A DNA stretch of 64,000 nt from Lunularia cruciata (lineage: Eukaryota; Streptophyta; Marchantiopsida; Lunulariales; Lunulariaceae), in NCBI GenBank assembly GCA_948567375.1, contig OX419758.1, forward strand, positions 46,949,473-47,013,472, written 5' to 3'. Of the stretch, positions 1 through 11,599 are shown one piece after another (the first letter of the stretch is position 1; every line of letters begins with the position of its first letter). A program made the position numbers and the translations under genes. The notes beneath the pieces are model-generated. The model was not told the origin of the DNA. It searched no databases and saw nothing but the letters and a program-made list of their open reading frames with translations.

Positions 1-342
1 ACACTTGATGTTTCTATAGGCAGCACTATCTTGAGAGTGCACGAGGTTTTACCATCTGGAGTCCTTATGTTAGAAGGACATGATGGTGTTGTTTGGAAGG
101 ATCATGTGTGCAATTGTGCGCCATACCACCTTCCAAACATTGATGGTACTATGGACCCAAGCTTAGCACTTGTACGTGCAGGCTTGAGGTGTATGTTATG
201 TGGCTCTTCTGGTGGAGCTGCTACTATATTAGTGTGTGATAGCTGTTCGAGAGGATGGCATATGGCATGTATGACTCCTCCCCTCACGGTGGTTCCTCAG
301 GGATAATGGTTATGTCCTAGATGTACTTGACCTATAGCTAGT
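1..342 (+). pseudogene. Ty3/gypsy integrase C-terminal tail with PHD finger
   Basis: Reads as the end of a gypsy integrase followed by a zinc finger of the PHD class, which usually binds histone H3 tails. After a tail containing RVHEVLPSGVLMLEG comes the finger: CMLC, then CDSC, then H-x2-C in GWHMACMTPPL, then WLCPRC, giving the C4-H-C3 ligand order. The frame is broken by one TAA at about 304-306, where the homologous copy near 44.4 kb has a CAA glutamine codon, so a C-to-T change explains it. The paralogous copy at 44,146-44,456 lies directly downstream of a gypsy integrase, which places this finger at the integrase C-terminus. The element's 5' part lies left of the window. Domain identity is secure; histone binding is inferred. 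Confidence 0.8.
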
Positions 343-497
343 TCATTCTTTATATGGTATAGATTGCAGACAGGCAACTAACGATGGGGCTCCATAGCAC
401 CCAGCTTCCTGATCTTTGCCCATTAGAGGGTATACCATATACTTAGAGTAGATGGTTATCTGGAGTTAGAGGGACCTAACCGCCAGCTAGGGAGGCA

Positions 498-606
498 ATT
501 GTGGCACTTTAGAGTCTATGTATAACTTATGTGTGAGTTGTGCTTCTATAGTGTATGATGTTGACAACGATGTATGTTGTGTAGCGATGTATATACGCAC
601 GACAGC
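498..606 (+). repeat. Copy of the LTR 3' end placed just upstream of the LTR
   Basis: About 106 bp starting attgtggcactttagag is repeated with few changes at 1055-1160, the right end of the LTR that starts at 607. The same arrangement recurs near 44,628-44,733 and 45,172-45,263, so it belongs to the family. Confidence 0.75.
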
Positions 607-1161
607 TGTCACGCCATTTGTAGTTCCACATCTAGATGCTTGGACACTGGAGTTCCATTGATAGTAATTAGAGTTATTTCATCAATTTCTCAGAGACTAC
701 TTTCCGACGGTTAGATTTTGTGTTTGGGGTACTGACTTCACGGTGGGGCCCACTGTCACTTTGCACTGTTCACACCGTCAAGTGTGCCGTCAGCGGGACC
801 TTTAGGGTTTTAGTGCTAGCTCAAGTCCAGGAGGTATATTTTTGAAGTGAGCTCCAGAGAGCTCACTTCTCTGATGTTGAGCCTTCGAGTTCCTGGCTAT
901 GGTGGACAGAGGCCGGCGAGCGTCAATTGGATTCTCTATGCTTGAGTGGATGTGGCTTGACTGTAATCAGTGCCCAGTTGTTGGCAGTTTATAGAGTGAC
1001 AGATCAAGTACGGATCTGAGTTGAGTTGAGTTGAGAGTGGTAAGCAATCTGATTATTGTGGCACTTTAGAGTCTATGTATGACTTATGTGTGAGTTGTGC
1101 TTCTATAGTGTATGATGTTGACAACGATGTATGTTGTGTAGCGATGAATATACGCACGACA
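607..1161 (+). repeat. 3' LTR of the PHD-gypsy element
   Basis: Starts TGTCACG and ends GCACGACA, so the termini are inverted (TGTC/GACA) in the TG...CA style of LTRs. The interior matches 23,088-23,530 and 44,735-45,263, the ends of the large gypsy element. It includes a short TTGAG repeat at about 1,017-1,036. CpG sites are kept here and mostly lost in the other copies, so this copy is younger or less exposed to deamination. Confidence 0.65.
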
Positions 1162-1812
1162 CAATGTTGCTCCATCAAGGAAGATTGTAAACCTCTAGTC
1201 CAATCTGACAATAGTGAAGCAAATGGTGGAAAACCCTCTTGTGCTTGTGGGGATAGACTATCTCTCGTCTACCGCAATAACACCTGGAGAGAAAAGGATC
1301 CTCCCTCCACCTCGGTCACATAAGTCTCCAAAACTGGCCTATCAGCAACCACAAAACAAGAGGAAAGTAGGGGTGCCGAGAGAGCCCAACTACCCAAAAA
1401 CGCTATAGGTGTCATCTCCTCCATAGAAAGCAAGCCAACCCCACCACATGAGCTTGGTAGAGCCGTTTTTCTACATGCCAAATCCCCTGTCACACACTCA
1501 AAAGTCCTTGGTCCAATAATATCACCGAAGACTCTCATAATCCTCCTATCAAATGCTCTCAGACGTGCTAGGAAGGATGGTGAGGGGGGAACTGCATGGA
1601 CGAGGTAGGATGGTCGACGAGCAATACTGGAAGAGAGTATACCAAATGCAACCTGCGGATCTCCTAGTAATGGAAGGTCATCCACATGGAGAACATCCTC
1701 TACAAGGGCAGCGTCCAAGAAGCGTGTGACAAAATCCTGCGATGCTACTGGCACTCCAAGAACACAAAGTCCATCTGTGGATGTGATACACCCCTCTGGA
1801 AGCTCAAGGTGT
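1160..1812 (-). pseudogene. R2-like retrotransposon fragment, RT C-terminal part
   Basis: Matches about 48,680-49,330 of the full-length R2-like copy on the same strand. The protein frame includes FVTRFLDAALVEDVLHVDD and FLGSWALSAPLL. The right edge (1,812) is a sharp loss of similarity, as expected of a 5'-truncated insertion. The left edge stops where the gypsy LTR ends, so the gypsy element probably inserted into this R2-like copy and the 3' half should lie left of the window. It carries no endonuclease region. Confidence 0.8.
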
Positions 1813-2106
1813 TACTCAACCACCTTACTTTTGTTACTCAGCCAGATTCCCTGGTTTTGTTTGATCATTTGATCAACTCGCTTTGGGGTTTTGAATTGTG
1901 TGCTACCGTGCTATGAAGATCGTCAGAGTTGCATGTTTCGATCATGAACTACAGTAACGATAGCACGAGTGCTTTGAACTTGAGGATCTTTACTTCACTA
2001 TTCGTGCAGTTTGAAAGCTTAGACGATGCGTTGAGCGCTTTGAACTATAGCATATGCACTCTTATGGAATTTTTATTTTTTTTATCATTGGTTTATGGAC
2101 TTAATT

Positions 2107-2896
2107 TTGTTTGATCATTGCCTATTTTCTTGTGCAAACATTCGTCTTTGGGACATTGCCAAAATATCAAACACATGGTGGTATCTCAAGAGCTTGCTTT
2201 GATGCTGCTATGGGCATTATAGTAGGGTTGCAGGTAAGTAAAATATTGTGAAGTTTTGTAGAAAGATGTCACTCGAGTATTTGATAATTTGAATGAGTAC
2301 GAGTATTCTATGGAAACCCACTTATCGGATGACCTTTGAACTTCTCGTATCATGCCTGACTCTAGGATAGACAAATGAAGCTTTGCATTACGTATTCTCT
2401 GCTCGCTGCATGATTTCGTTGAAATGACAGAGTGGCAAGTCGTATATTGCCGTTCTGAACCTTATATAACGTAGAGAAGCCTCGAATGGAGTTACTTCAA
2501 AGATGTACCTTGTTTTTCATAGCCGTTGGTACTTGATACTTGGTGGATGTAGACAAGTTGAAAGGGGAGTATGGATAATATGGTTAAATGCCATGTGCGA
2601 CTTTGTATGACATGTCATATTCTATTCTAGAGAAGATCTAATATCTGATAATATTTTCTAATTCTAACTTCTTCATTGATTTCATCCGGTTACAGGTCAA
2701 GGAAACTGATTACAACACTAAAGATGGTTCATGCATATGCGACCATAGCCAAATAACCGATCTTGTGGATGCACACGTCAAAGGCTTCGAGACATGTTGG
2801 GATAAGAAGTGTCACTATTTATTTATAATGTTGGTACTTGAGAAGCGTACGGTTGATTTTTGTTGTCAATTTAGGAGAAATTTTGTTGAACAGTGA
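2107..2896 (+). CDS. Possible two-exon 3' part of a gene of unknown function
   Basis: Two open stretches are joined by good splice signals. Exon A ends at 2,233 in CAG|GTAAGT; its open frame contains FVFGTLPKYQTHGGISRACF. Exon B starts at 2,696 after a TTACAG acceptor and stays open for 66 codons to a TGA at 2,896. Both ends are phase 0. The exon B peptide is cysteine-rich (CICDH, CWDKKC, DFCC). No acceptor AG is visible shortly upstream of exon A, so the gene's start is missing, broken or spliced unusually. I do not recognise the family. It could be a pseudogene left of the dehydrogenase gene, or chance. Confidence 0.3.
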
Positions 2897-3039
2897 GAAA
2901 CAGTGAGCTGGTTTTGAGTACAGGAGTCTCTTTCCCGAATATCTGTTGTTTGAATTGCTCTACATTTGCCATGCTTAAGGGATTTCAGTCCGAGAATTTG
3001 GGTTTAGTTTAGTTTGAGTCAATTTCCATTATAGTTTCC

Positions 3040-4830
3040 CGATCATTTATTCTCCTCTCTTTCTTTCTCAAGAGAGGGGGTTAAGATAGTAAAGAGATTT
3101 AGATCTTCAATCTCTTAATATTGAGATGGTTTTTCTCTTAATATTGGTTTTCATTTCTTCTTAATATTGAAATACCTTCATTTTCTCTTAATATCGAAAT
3201 GGTTTCATTTTTTCCTTAGTTTTTCATTTTCTCTTAATTTTGATTTCAGTTTCTCTTAATTTTTTATTTCATTTCTGCTTAATCTTTTCTTTCATTTTTT
3301 CTTAATTTTAATTTCATTTTCTCTTAATTTTGATTTCAGTTTCTCTTAATTTTTTATTTCATTTTCGCTTAATCTTTTCTTTCATTTTTTCTTACTTTTA
3401 ATTTCTTTCTCTTAATTTTGATTTCAGTTTCTCTTAATTTTTTATTTAATTTTTTCTTAATTTTAATTTCTCTCTCTTAATTTTGATTTCAATTTCTCTT
3501 AATCTTTTATTTCATTTCTGCTTAATCTTTTCTTTCATTTTTTCTTAATTTTAGTTTCTTTTTCTTAATTTTGATTTCAGTTTCTTTTAATCTTTTATTT
3601 AATTTTCTCTTTATCTTGGCTTCATTTTCTCTTCATCGTTAATCTTTTATTTCATTTTTGCTTAATCTTTTCTTTCATTTTTTCTTAATTTTAATTTCTT
3701 TTTCTTAATTTTGATTTCAGTTTCTCTTAATCTTTTATTTAATTTTCTCTTAATCTTTCATTTAATTTTCTCTTTATCTTGGCTTCATTTTCTCTTTATC
3801 GTTTACTTCATTTTCTCTTAATTTTGGTTTCATTTTCTCTTTATCGTTTACTTCATTTTCTCTTCATTTTCTCTTTATCGTTTACTTCATTTTCTCTTAA
3901 TTTTGGCTTCATTTTCTCTTCATCGTCGTTAATCTTTTATTTCATTTTTGCTTAATCTTTTCTTTCATTTTTTCTAAATTTTAATTTCTTTTTCAATTTT
4001 GGCTTCATTTTCTCTTAATCGTTTACTTCATTTTCTCTTAATTTTGGCTTCATTTTCTCTTCACCGTCGTTAATTTTTTATTTCATTTTTGCTTAATCTT
4101 TTCTTTCATTTTTTCTTAATTTTAATTTCTTTTTCAATTTTGGCTTCATTTTCTCTTAATCGTTTACTTCATTTTCTCTTAATTTTGGCTTCATTTTCTC
4201 TTCATCGTCGTTAATCTTTTATTTCATTTTTGCTTCATTTTCTCTTAATTTTGGCTTCATTTTCTCTTCATCGTCGTTAATCTTTTATTTCATTTTTGCT
4301 TAATCTTTTCTTTCATTTTTTCTTAATTTTAATTTCTTTTTCTTAATTTTGATTTCAGTTTCTCTTAATCTTTTATTTAATTTTCTCTTTATCTTGGCTT
4401 CATTTTCTCTTTATCGTTTACTTCATTTTCTCTTAATTTTGGCTTCATTTTCTCTTTTATTTAATTTTCTCTTTATCTTGGCTTCATTTTCTCTTAATTT
4501 TGGCTTCATTTTCTCTTCATCGTTTACTTCATTTTCTCTTTAATGTTGAGAAGGCTTCATTTTCTCGGTTTCATTTTCTCTTCATCTTTTACTTTATTTT
4601 CTCTTAATGTTGAGAAGATTTCATTTTCTCTTAATGTCGAGGAGACTTCATTTTCTCTTCATCTTTTATTTCATTTTCTCTTCAGAAAATGAAGCCTTCT
4701 CTATATTGAGAGAAAATGAGAAGACTTCATTTTCTCTTTTTATTTCATTCTCTCTTAATTTTTTATTTCATTTTCTCTTCATCTTAATTTCAGTTCAAAT
4801 ATTTTCTTCATTTTCCTTAATATTGAGATG
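3040..4830. repeat. T-rich minisatellite of TTTCATTTTCTCTTAATTTT-type units
   Basis: Nearly 1.8 kb of degenerate tandem units of roughly 17-25 nt built from cattttctcttaa, tttggcttcat and cgtttacttc words, with higher-order repeats of about 100-150 bp containing tcatcgtcgttaatc. The plus strand is almost all pyrimidine plus A. Open frames here (for example 4,349-4,543) are low-complexity artefacts. One stretch at about 4,683-4,726 has units in reverse orientation. It lies downstream of the dehydrogenase gene's stop codon. Confidence 0.9.
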
Positions 4831-5042
4831 TACAGAGCGCTAGATAGTGATTGGAATTAATCATTCATATGTCAAAATTTTGGAGGAGGGAAGTGTAGAA
4901 TGTATTGCACAAATTGACACTATAGAGTAATAAAAATTCCACTAAGCGAAAATTCCAAATACGCGGAGGCATTATACTTATGAATAGCTTAGATACAGGT
5001 GTCACCTCCTATTATTTTGAAACTCATCATATGACTAACGAA

Positions 5043-8000
5043 TTACTTTGCCTTCTGCTCCATACTCTCAGTGTATAATCCTGTATCTCTTGTTTTGTCG
5101 ATGATTGTTTTGCTTAGCGGAGGCTTCCCATCCCTGGGCAAAAACAGCATTCTGTAATTCCAATCTAATATCTCTGGTGTCAGAATACGATATGGAAGAA
5201 AAGCGTAATACCAGAATGGCGCAGCCACATATCGTTTTCTCCTCTCCGCACCCGATACAATGGATTTAGCACATTCTGTGACACTGAGTACTGGGGCTGG
5301 ACCTACATGTTCCTGAGCAAGGGTCAAAACACAATTAGTGTCATTCTCCTAAGGAAAATCGGAGAGATAGTCTTGAAGCTCTCTTCTCCTCGTGCACGCA
5401 GTGAGGACGCGTGCACGAGGATGAATGAAGCCAAGTTAGTACGCGACCTAGTAAGGAAATTTGTCACGGAACAACTGACATTTGATTTTTCTGAAAGTGT
5501 AACATCTTCGCATCAGAACTACATAATATTTGCACTCGTACCTACATAGTGTTCCAGTCGAATTAATACTCGTAGGCAATACAAAGATGGTATGCGGATG
5601 TAACAAGCGTTTTGCCAAAACATGTTGTTCAAGGTTTTCTTCATCCAAACTTACATCACGCTGATTTTGTTTCAAGCTTGCATCAGCATCGTCTGCGATG
5701 AACTTTCCTCGTGTCAATTCACTTTCAACCCAGCCTGGTGTAGCAATGGTGATTCCTACGGCAGAACCAACTTCCACTCGCAGAGTTTCGAAGAATTGGA
5801 AGGTAGCTGCCTTCCCAGCCTGCAAGTAATTGAGTTCAATCTCAGCAAACTTCACACCAGCTTCAAATCCTAAATTCCGCTGTACACGTAAAACTACCAG
5901 CCAGTAACCAAACTTCACGTATTCACTATACACGTAAAGACAACTAGGCTCCCTTACACGATTCTACATTGCATATTATCATTATGATTATGCTATTATC
6001 ATACTTGGCTATTGTATTGTTGGAACACCTAATGTTCCAATATAAATCTCAAAAATGGATTGGGACAGGAACAGGAATTATCAAGAGGAGAAAGATTGAA
6101 CAAGCAGATATGATCTCACATTTGCATCTGGACAGGAACCGTCCCCACAAAGATGAAGACGAAAGGGAGACCGTCTTCTTTGGATCGGAAAAGTTTAATG
6201 AGAATATAAGGCAATGGTACTCGGGTACATGCTGCTTCCAGAGTAGATAAAGTGAACAGAGATGATTTCGGCGTAAATATTTGAAATTCAAGCCCCTCAA
6301 AATTCTGGATCCATAGATTTTCCACCCAAGCTAAATAAAGAGAGGAACAACACATACGCGCAGGAGGTATGCACCAACTCCGTAGGCTAAGAAACTAGTA
6401 TGTTTAGTGGAATAGAACTCGTCCTTTATACAAGAACACAACTGCACTGAAAGCATGTGACCAAAATAGAGTTGTACAAAGGTTAAGTTGTTCACATTGT
6501 ACAAAGTTTGCCGCGGATACGGTAGCCACGATGCCACAGACCCAATAACAACAATTCTGCCTTTACTTCGACGAAGGTAAGGGAGTGCATAGTGCGTGGG
6601 ATGCACACATCCCCAGAACAAGCTGTCCTGTTGGGTAGGATATCATCATACAAGCGATAGGACACGAGCTAACCGTTAGTGACAATTCAAAGGCGTTAGT
6701 ACACGGCCTAAAGACCATATTTTACTTAAGAAGCTTACAAATAAGATTTACATACTACATTAGATGAATTGATGAACCAAATACTCGACGCAGAGAAGAT
6801 GCTTCACATGCGAGCAGTAGAACAGCCGTCTTAACAGTATTCCAAAAGCTCAGCAACAAGACACGATCTGTCCTCCTGAGACACGATCTGTCCTCCTGAG
6901 TCTAACTCCTCCTAGGTAAATAACAAATGACGGGTGAACGGCCACTTACGATGACAACCGGCCAGCCCTTAGTATCCTGTGCCTCCTCAAACAAGAAACT
7001 ATTCGCCACTCCAGCATTTAAGACCAAATGATCCACTGAAAGCACCAACAAAACATCAACTTTCTTACAGAGTCATGTCGGAACTTCCCTGTTACCAGTT
7101 CATCACAGTTCATTACATGATGAAGATGAAACTTCTTCCGAAACGGAAAAAGTTTCGTAGAGTCTTGAGACATCTTCATCACCAATTCACAATGATCTTT
7201 CACAGTTAGAACTGGCAAAAGAAGGCTAGAATGGTGGAAGAGAAACTGGATGTACGTTCAGGACACGGTTACATTTACATCGAAGATTGTTTGATCAAAT
7301 CAGATTGCTTTTAGTTTTAGTTTTACTTGGTTCATGAGAGGTGCCTATCTCAAGTTCCATATACAGGAGCTACTTACATCCTCCAAAGCGATTCACCGCC
7401 GCATCGATAAGACTGTGGCATTCCTCTTGCTGCGTCACATCCGCTGTGACTACAAAAGTTTCAGCTGCACCAAGGGACTTTGCACGTTCCGCAACTTCAT
7501 TTAACAAGCCCTCACGTCTCGCGGAAAGGACCAATTTGGCTCCTCGCTTCGCATACTGATACGCTAGGTGCTACTCAACAGGAAACGAGAAACAACATCA
7601 GAGAATGGCACCATGAACTGAATCCCGAGGTTTCATGCATGGTCTTACTCGATTACGGACACCCTCAGGAAGACATACAGCTGATGAAGCTTCGCTTAAT
7701 TTCATTGCAACTTTTATGTCATTTTAGAAGATCATTCCACTCCAAACAGAACCTAGCTGCATCTAGAAAAAGACAACTGTAATGCCCTGCACAATCCGTG
7801 TTGTAGTTTAATTCCACTAAACTTGGTGCTGAACTTGATAACTTTTACGTCCTGCAGCATACACAGTCCATCACTGCACTGGAGTCAAGGCATGAATTCG
7901 TGTAGCAGGATCCTCTATTTGTATACGTCGTCAATTCAAAATTATGTATTGTATTACAGGTAAGAAGTGAAGATCTCACCTCACCGATCCCGGACGACGC

Positions 8001-8162
8001 TCCGGTGATGACGACAACCTTACCACGCAATTGTTCTTTCTTGAACATATGAACAGCCCAGTCAATGATTTTCACAATTGCAATAAGAGGCCATGTCACT
8101 ATCAGCACAATCGTAAGCGCGGGCGGTAACACAAGGTCCAAAACAGTGTGTATCAACTCCAT
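5043..8162 (-). CDS. Steroleosin-like 11-beta-hydroxysteroid dehydrogenase-type SDR, six exons
   Basis: An NAD(P)-dependent short-chain dehydrogenase of the plant HSD/steroleosin group, which act on sterol-like substrates at lipid droplets or the ER. Exons: 8162-7980, 7570-7378, 7035-6950, 6627-6496, 5819-5655, 5312-5043; every junction is GT/AG and frames join cleanly. An N-terminal hydrophobic anchor with prolines (MELIHTVLDLVLPPALTIV) precedes GKVVVITGASSGIGE (nucleotide binding). LDHLVLNAG follows, then the catalytic Ser in VIGSVASW, YNAGKAA (Y-x3-K) and TPGWVESELTRGK. The start at 8162 is chosen because MELI aligns with family starts; an in-frame ATG at 8228 would add 22 residues. All catalytic residues are present, so the gene looks functional. 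Introns are 320-680 bp. Substrate is not determinable. Confidence 0.88.
6861..6900. repeat. 20-bp perfect tandem duplication in an intron of the SDR gene
   Basis: acacgatctgtcctcctgag occurs twice head to tail inside intron 3. No coding effect. Confidence 0.9.
7090..7222. repeat. Imperfect foldback in intron 2 of the SDR gene
   Basis: The inner stem GAAACTTCTTCCG / CGGAAAAAGTTTC (one mismatch, AAA loop) sits inside outer complementary blocks GATGAAGATG / CATCTTCATC and CCAGTTC / GAACTGG. The outer blocks are separated by unequal spacers. It could be a decayed foldback mobile element or a structured intronic RNA. Confidence 0.5.
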
Positions 8163-8251
8163 GATAGTAAGTGGTACAGTGAAGGAAGTGTATGAATCGG
8201 GTAAAATACTATTCAGAGCAACATTCAAGTGTGTAGAGTCTCGACTCGACC

Positions 8252-8266
8252 AGGCCTTTATTTACC
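8252..8266 (-). promoter_or_regulatory. Possible TATA-like element of the SDR gene
   Basis: On the minus strand GGTAAATAAAGGCC lies about 90-100 bp upstream of the chosen start codon (about 30 bp upstream of the alternative ATG). Position and composition suit a TATA-type element, but nothing else confirms it. A second candidate, tatataag, lies near 8,420 on the plus strand. Confidence 0.25.
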
Positions 8267-9320
8267 TCCGCGAGTTTGATGAAAGATGCCCGCAAATCTA
8301 TGCATACTGACGCGTGTACATTCGGAGCCGGCAAACTATGAGCACCCACTTCCTGCGTAGTGACACATGATTGTAATGACAATCACTATGGTGACGATAG
8401 ATTAACATGCACCAGCCATATATAAGCACGAGTCTTTTACGTCCAAATGTCTAGATAAAGAAAAAATATAAGTGAGTGGCATTTACAGAAGCACACATGT
8501 GGCTTCCTCAAGTAGTACGAGGACTTCTTCTTTGTTGTTGATATATCTCATGAGTATGCATTTCGATTTCTAATTCAGGAGAAAAATATAATAAATTTAT
8601 ACTTTTCTACTTTAGTTCAGCTTAGTTCAGTTCAGCTTACTTAAGTTCACACAAGTACATATAGTTCAGCTTACTCAAGCCACAATAAAAGAAACCGTCA
8701 TCGTTTGGAAAATCCTTGAGTGTAATCTCAACGTATTCAAGGGAGTCATTGACATAATTTAGAGAAAGAAACAAGTAGTTTAGTTTTTCAATCATGAAAT
8801 AAAAAAAAAGATATATAAAAAGCTTGAAAGTGATTGTAAGTTACTCTACTCTACTCACGAATGAATTTGTAGAAATGATCCCCGTCAACCTCAATCCAGG
8901 CTAATCCAAACTATATGGATAAAGATGGAAGTTAGACAATTAGATTTGAACATCGGGATGGTTAGTTTATATCATTTGGCATTTGAAATTGGAATTGGAT
9001 TACTTTCCATGATAAATCAAACTGAGATATATTTAGGATAACAGACTATTTCAGTAAAATTATTTCATTAGACAAAGAAATAATCTCTGGTAGCATATAG
9101 AACTGGAAATTATGAAGGTAGAAAAGAACATAAAACATCTATAAAGGTTAAATAAATAAATTATTATGTTGGATAATAGTTTTAATTTAATATGCTAAAT
9201 TTTTTGCATCGGTGAACATCTCAAGGTAGTATACTAAATATTAATCTAAAAAATAATCTTATTACATGTTTTATAGATATAAAGATTTGAAAAATATTAA
9301 ATATAATGAATATTACATAG

Positions 9321-9352
<32 letters not shown>

Positions 9353-10298
9353 TTAATCTTAATATTTATTCTTATTCGTATTGTTAAATTGAACCACTGT
9401 TTTGTTAAGAAAAAAACACCTTGTTTTAATTTTAATGATACCCGCAGACAGGCCCAGTGTGATTTTTGTGATTTCCTGCCGGACATAATCGCTGTATGGG
9501 TTGTTTTAGTAAAGGGCGGATAGATTTAACAGTAACCTAATTCTTATCAACTTAGAATCAAACTAGAATTTTTCCTAAAATTAAATTGTTTTATGTTTCC
9601 GATCTTAGTATGTACAAGAAAGTCAAATGATATTTATCTTAGCACTAGAGTATATTGATAAACTTAGTAATAACTTTTGCTCTTAATTTCCAAAATTAGT
9701 CTTACGAGCATTTTTCTATTTCAATCTGAAATGGATCAACAATAATTCAAATTTCAGTTTCTAAACATGATCTTTTTTAATACATTAAATATAATTTTTT
9801 TTATGTATAAAGCATCAAATAACTAGTGCATTGACCATTTTACCCATGACAATGATGCACAATCACGGCAATGATGCACATAATGAACAACTATTTCTCA
9901 TTTATTGGACCAAGTGCCCTTCCATTTATAAGGAATCTTCGTACTAAATTCTTCACCTTAGAAATGTCAAGCATTATACTTTCTATTTAATATTCCAAAA
10001 GCATAGATTGTATCTATGGACATGAATTTTCACTTCAGCTTATTCAATAAAATCTCTAGCTAAAATAGTTTGTAATTTTTAAAATAGTAAAGATTCTCAT
10101 ATGTTTGACATAGGCCTTATTTCAAGATTTATGCTTGTTTATAATCATCTTCACACTTTGTTTTATCTTGCTTTTGTAACCCACTCCATGTACCTCTTTG
10201 GAACTTGAAATAATGTTTGCAATTTCTCTAATTGTTATGACTTGTTCTATGTCTTCATACTCTTTCTCTATATTTGCCTCTAATGCACATCAAGAATA

Positions 10299-10332
10299 AT
10301 CTCAAGAATTATGCGAACATAATTCTTGAGAT
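10299..10332. repeat. Perfect 15-bp inverted repeat
   Basis: Arms 10,299-10,313 (ATCTCAAGAATTATG) and 10,318-10,332 are exact reverse complements around a cgaa loop. Confidence 0.85.
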
Positions 10333-10955
10333 CTAGAAGTAACTTGGTGTACTTTGGAGTCAGGTCAAGTATAGATTTAGGTTCATAGGAAGGTAATATA
10401 TAAAGAAGTTTTTTTTGGAATTAAGATATTTCTTCTTTTGTAGCAAGGCATACTATCACTCTCTCTCACTTTGAATTCTAAAATTTTACCTTGAAATGAA
10501 AAGAAAATGGCAATAAGGATGATAAATTTTTATTTTAAAAAATTAATTCTAAAAGTAAGATATATAATACACAACCTCTTATATAAAAGAAATACCTATT
10601 CTCATTCTTTCTACCTAAGGATCACAACCAAAGAGCTATATTAGTAGAGTAAAATCTCTCTTGATTAGTACTCTATATAACTTCAAGAACAATCCACCAA
10701 TTAGCTCATGAGTATTGAAAATGGAAATATAAGCTCAAAGACTCCAAGAGTTAAAAAGGTATAAAACATAATGCAAGTCACAAATCTAAAACAAAATAAT
10801 AGTCATAAATCTAGGGAATTAAGGATAATACAAGGAAAACCATACAAATACACATATGTAAGCACTTGTCTTAAAACTAACATGAGTATAACTGTGAGAA
10901 AGAAATCTCAATAATGATTAAAATACCCTTAGTAACAAGATCGATCATGCAAGAC

Positions 10956-11149
10956 AAATCAAACAAATTCTTGTCATCTTTTAGATTTATCAAAGTAATA
11001 AGTAGATCTTTAGAAAGAGAACTCAATTCACTCGTAATGTCATTCCTAAAATAAATCAAACAAATTCTTGTCATCTTTTAGATTTATCAAAGTAATAAGT
11101 AGATCTTTAGAAAGAGAACTCAATTCACTTGTAATGTAATTCCTAAAAT
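10956..11149. repeat. 97-bp tandem duplication
   Basis: 10,956-11,052 and 11,053-11,149 are almost identical (aaatcaaacaaattcttg...), differing at a few positions. It ends 34 bp before the chromovirus LTR. Confidence 0.9.
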
Positions 11150-11183
11150 AGACCTTTGTGTCATCTTTATCATATACCAAGGT

Positions 11184-11583
11184 TGTAAAAGACCAAGCCC
11201 AAGGAGAGAAATAGGAGAATGGAAACTCACAATGGGACACTTGAATGTGTGAAAACTCTGAATGCCTAGCATGAGTTTTAGCTTTGGTATTTATAGGTAG
11301 CATACAAGGCCCTTGAGAAGCTTCTCAAGAAGCTTCCTTGAGTCGCTTTCTTAGAGTGCAAGCTAAGTTAACCAAGAAGCTTCCTTCTAGAAGCCGCCTA
11401 CTTGGCATGCAAGCTAAGCTAGTTGGAAGCTTCTAGAAGCTACCTGCTTGGGATGCAAGTTAAGCTAGTTGTGAAGCTACCTAAAAAGCTTACTAGATGC
11501 TTCTGAAATATTTTGGGCTAATTTTGCTTATTCTCTACTTCATTAGCCTTACTAACTATATCACTAAACTCCATACTGTTACA
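11184..11583 (-). repeat. 3' LTR of the chromovirus
   Basis: 400 bp, starting TGTAAAAGACC and ending CTGTTACA in plus orientation. It matches 16,351-16,703 throughout, including the repeated gaagcttc/aagcaagc words. Confidence 0.9.
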
Positions 11584-11599
11584 TATTCCCCCACCACTA

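Larger units (their letters stand above)
8311..11183. other. AT-rich intergenic DNA without recognisable genes
   Basis: No coding region with domain or splice support. It holds an (AT)n run at 9,321-9,348, a perfect hairpin at 10,299-10,332 and a 97-bp tandem duplication at 10,956-11,149. The first part (8,311-8,460) is likely the upstream region of the SDR gene. Confidence 0.6.

Noticed and set aside
3040..4830. CRISPR-like array of short repeats
   Set aside because: Units are degenerate, adjoin without unique spacers and are low-complexity; the window is eukaryotic.
8065..8310. Plus-strand open frame opposite the SDR first exon
   Set aside because: Antisense to a well-supported coding exon with no domain.
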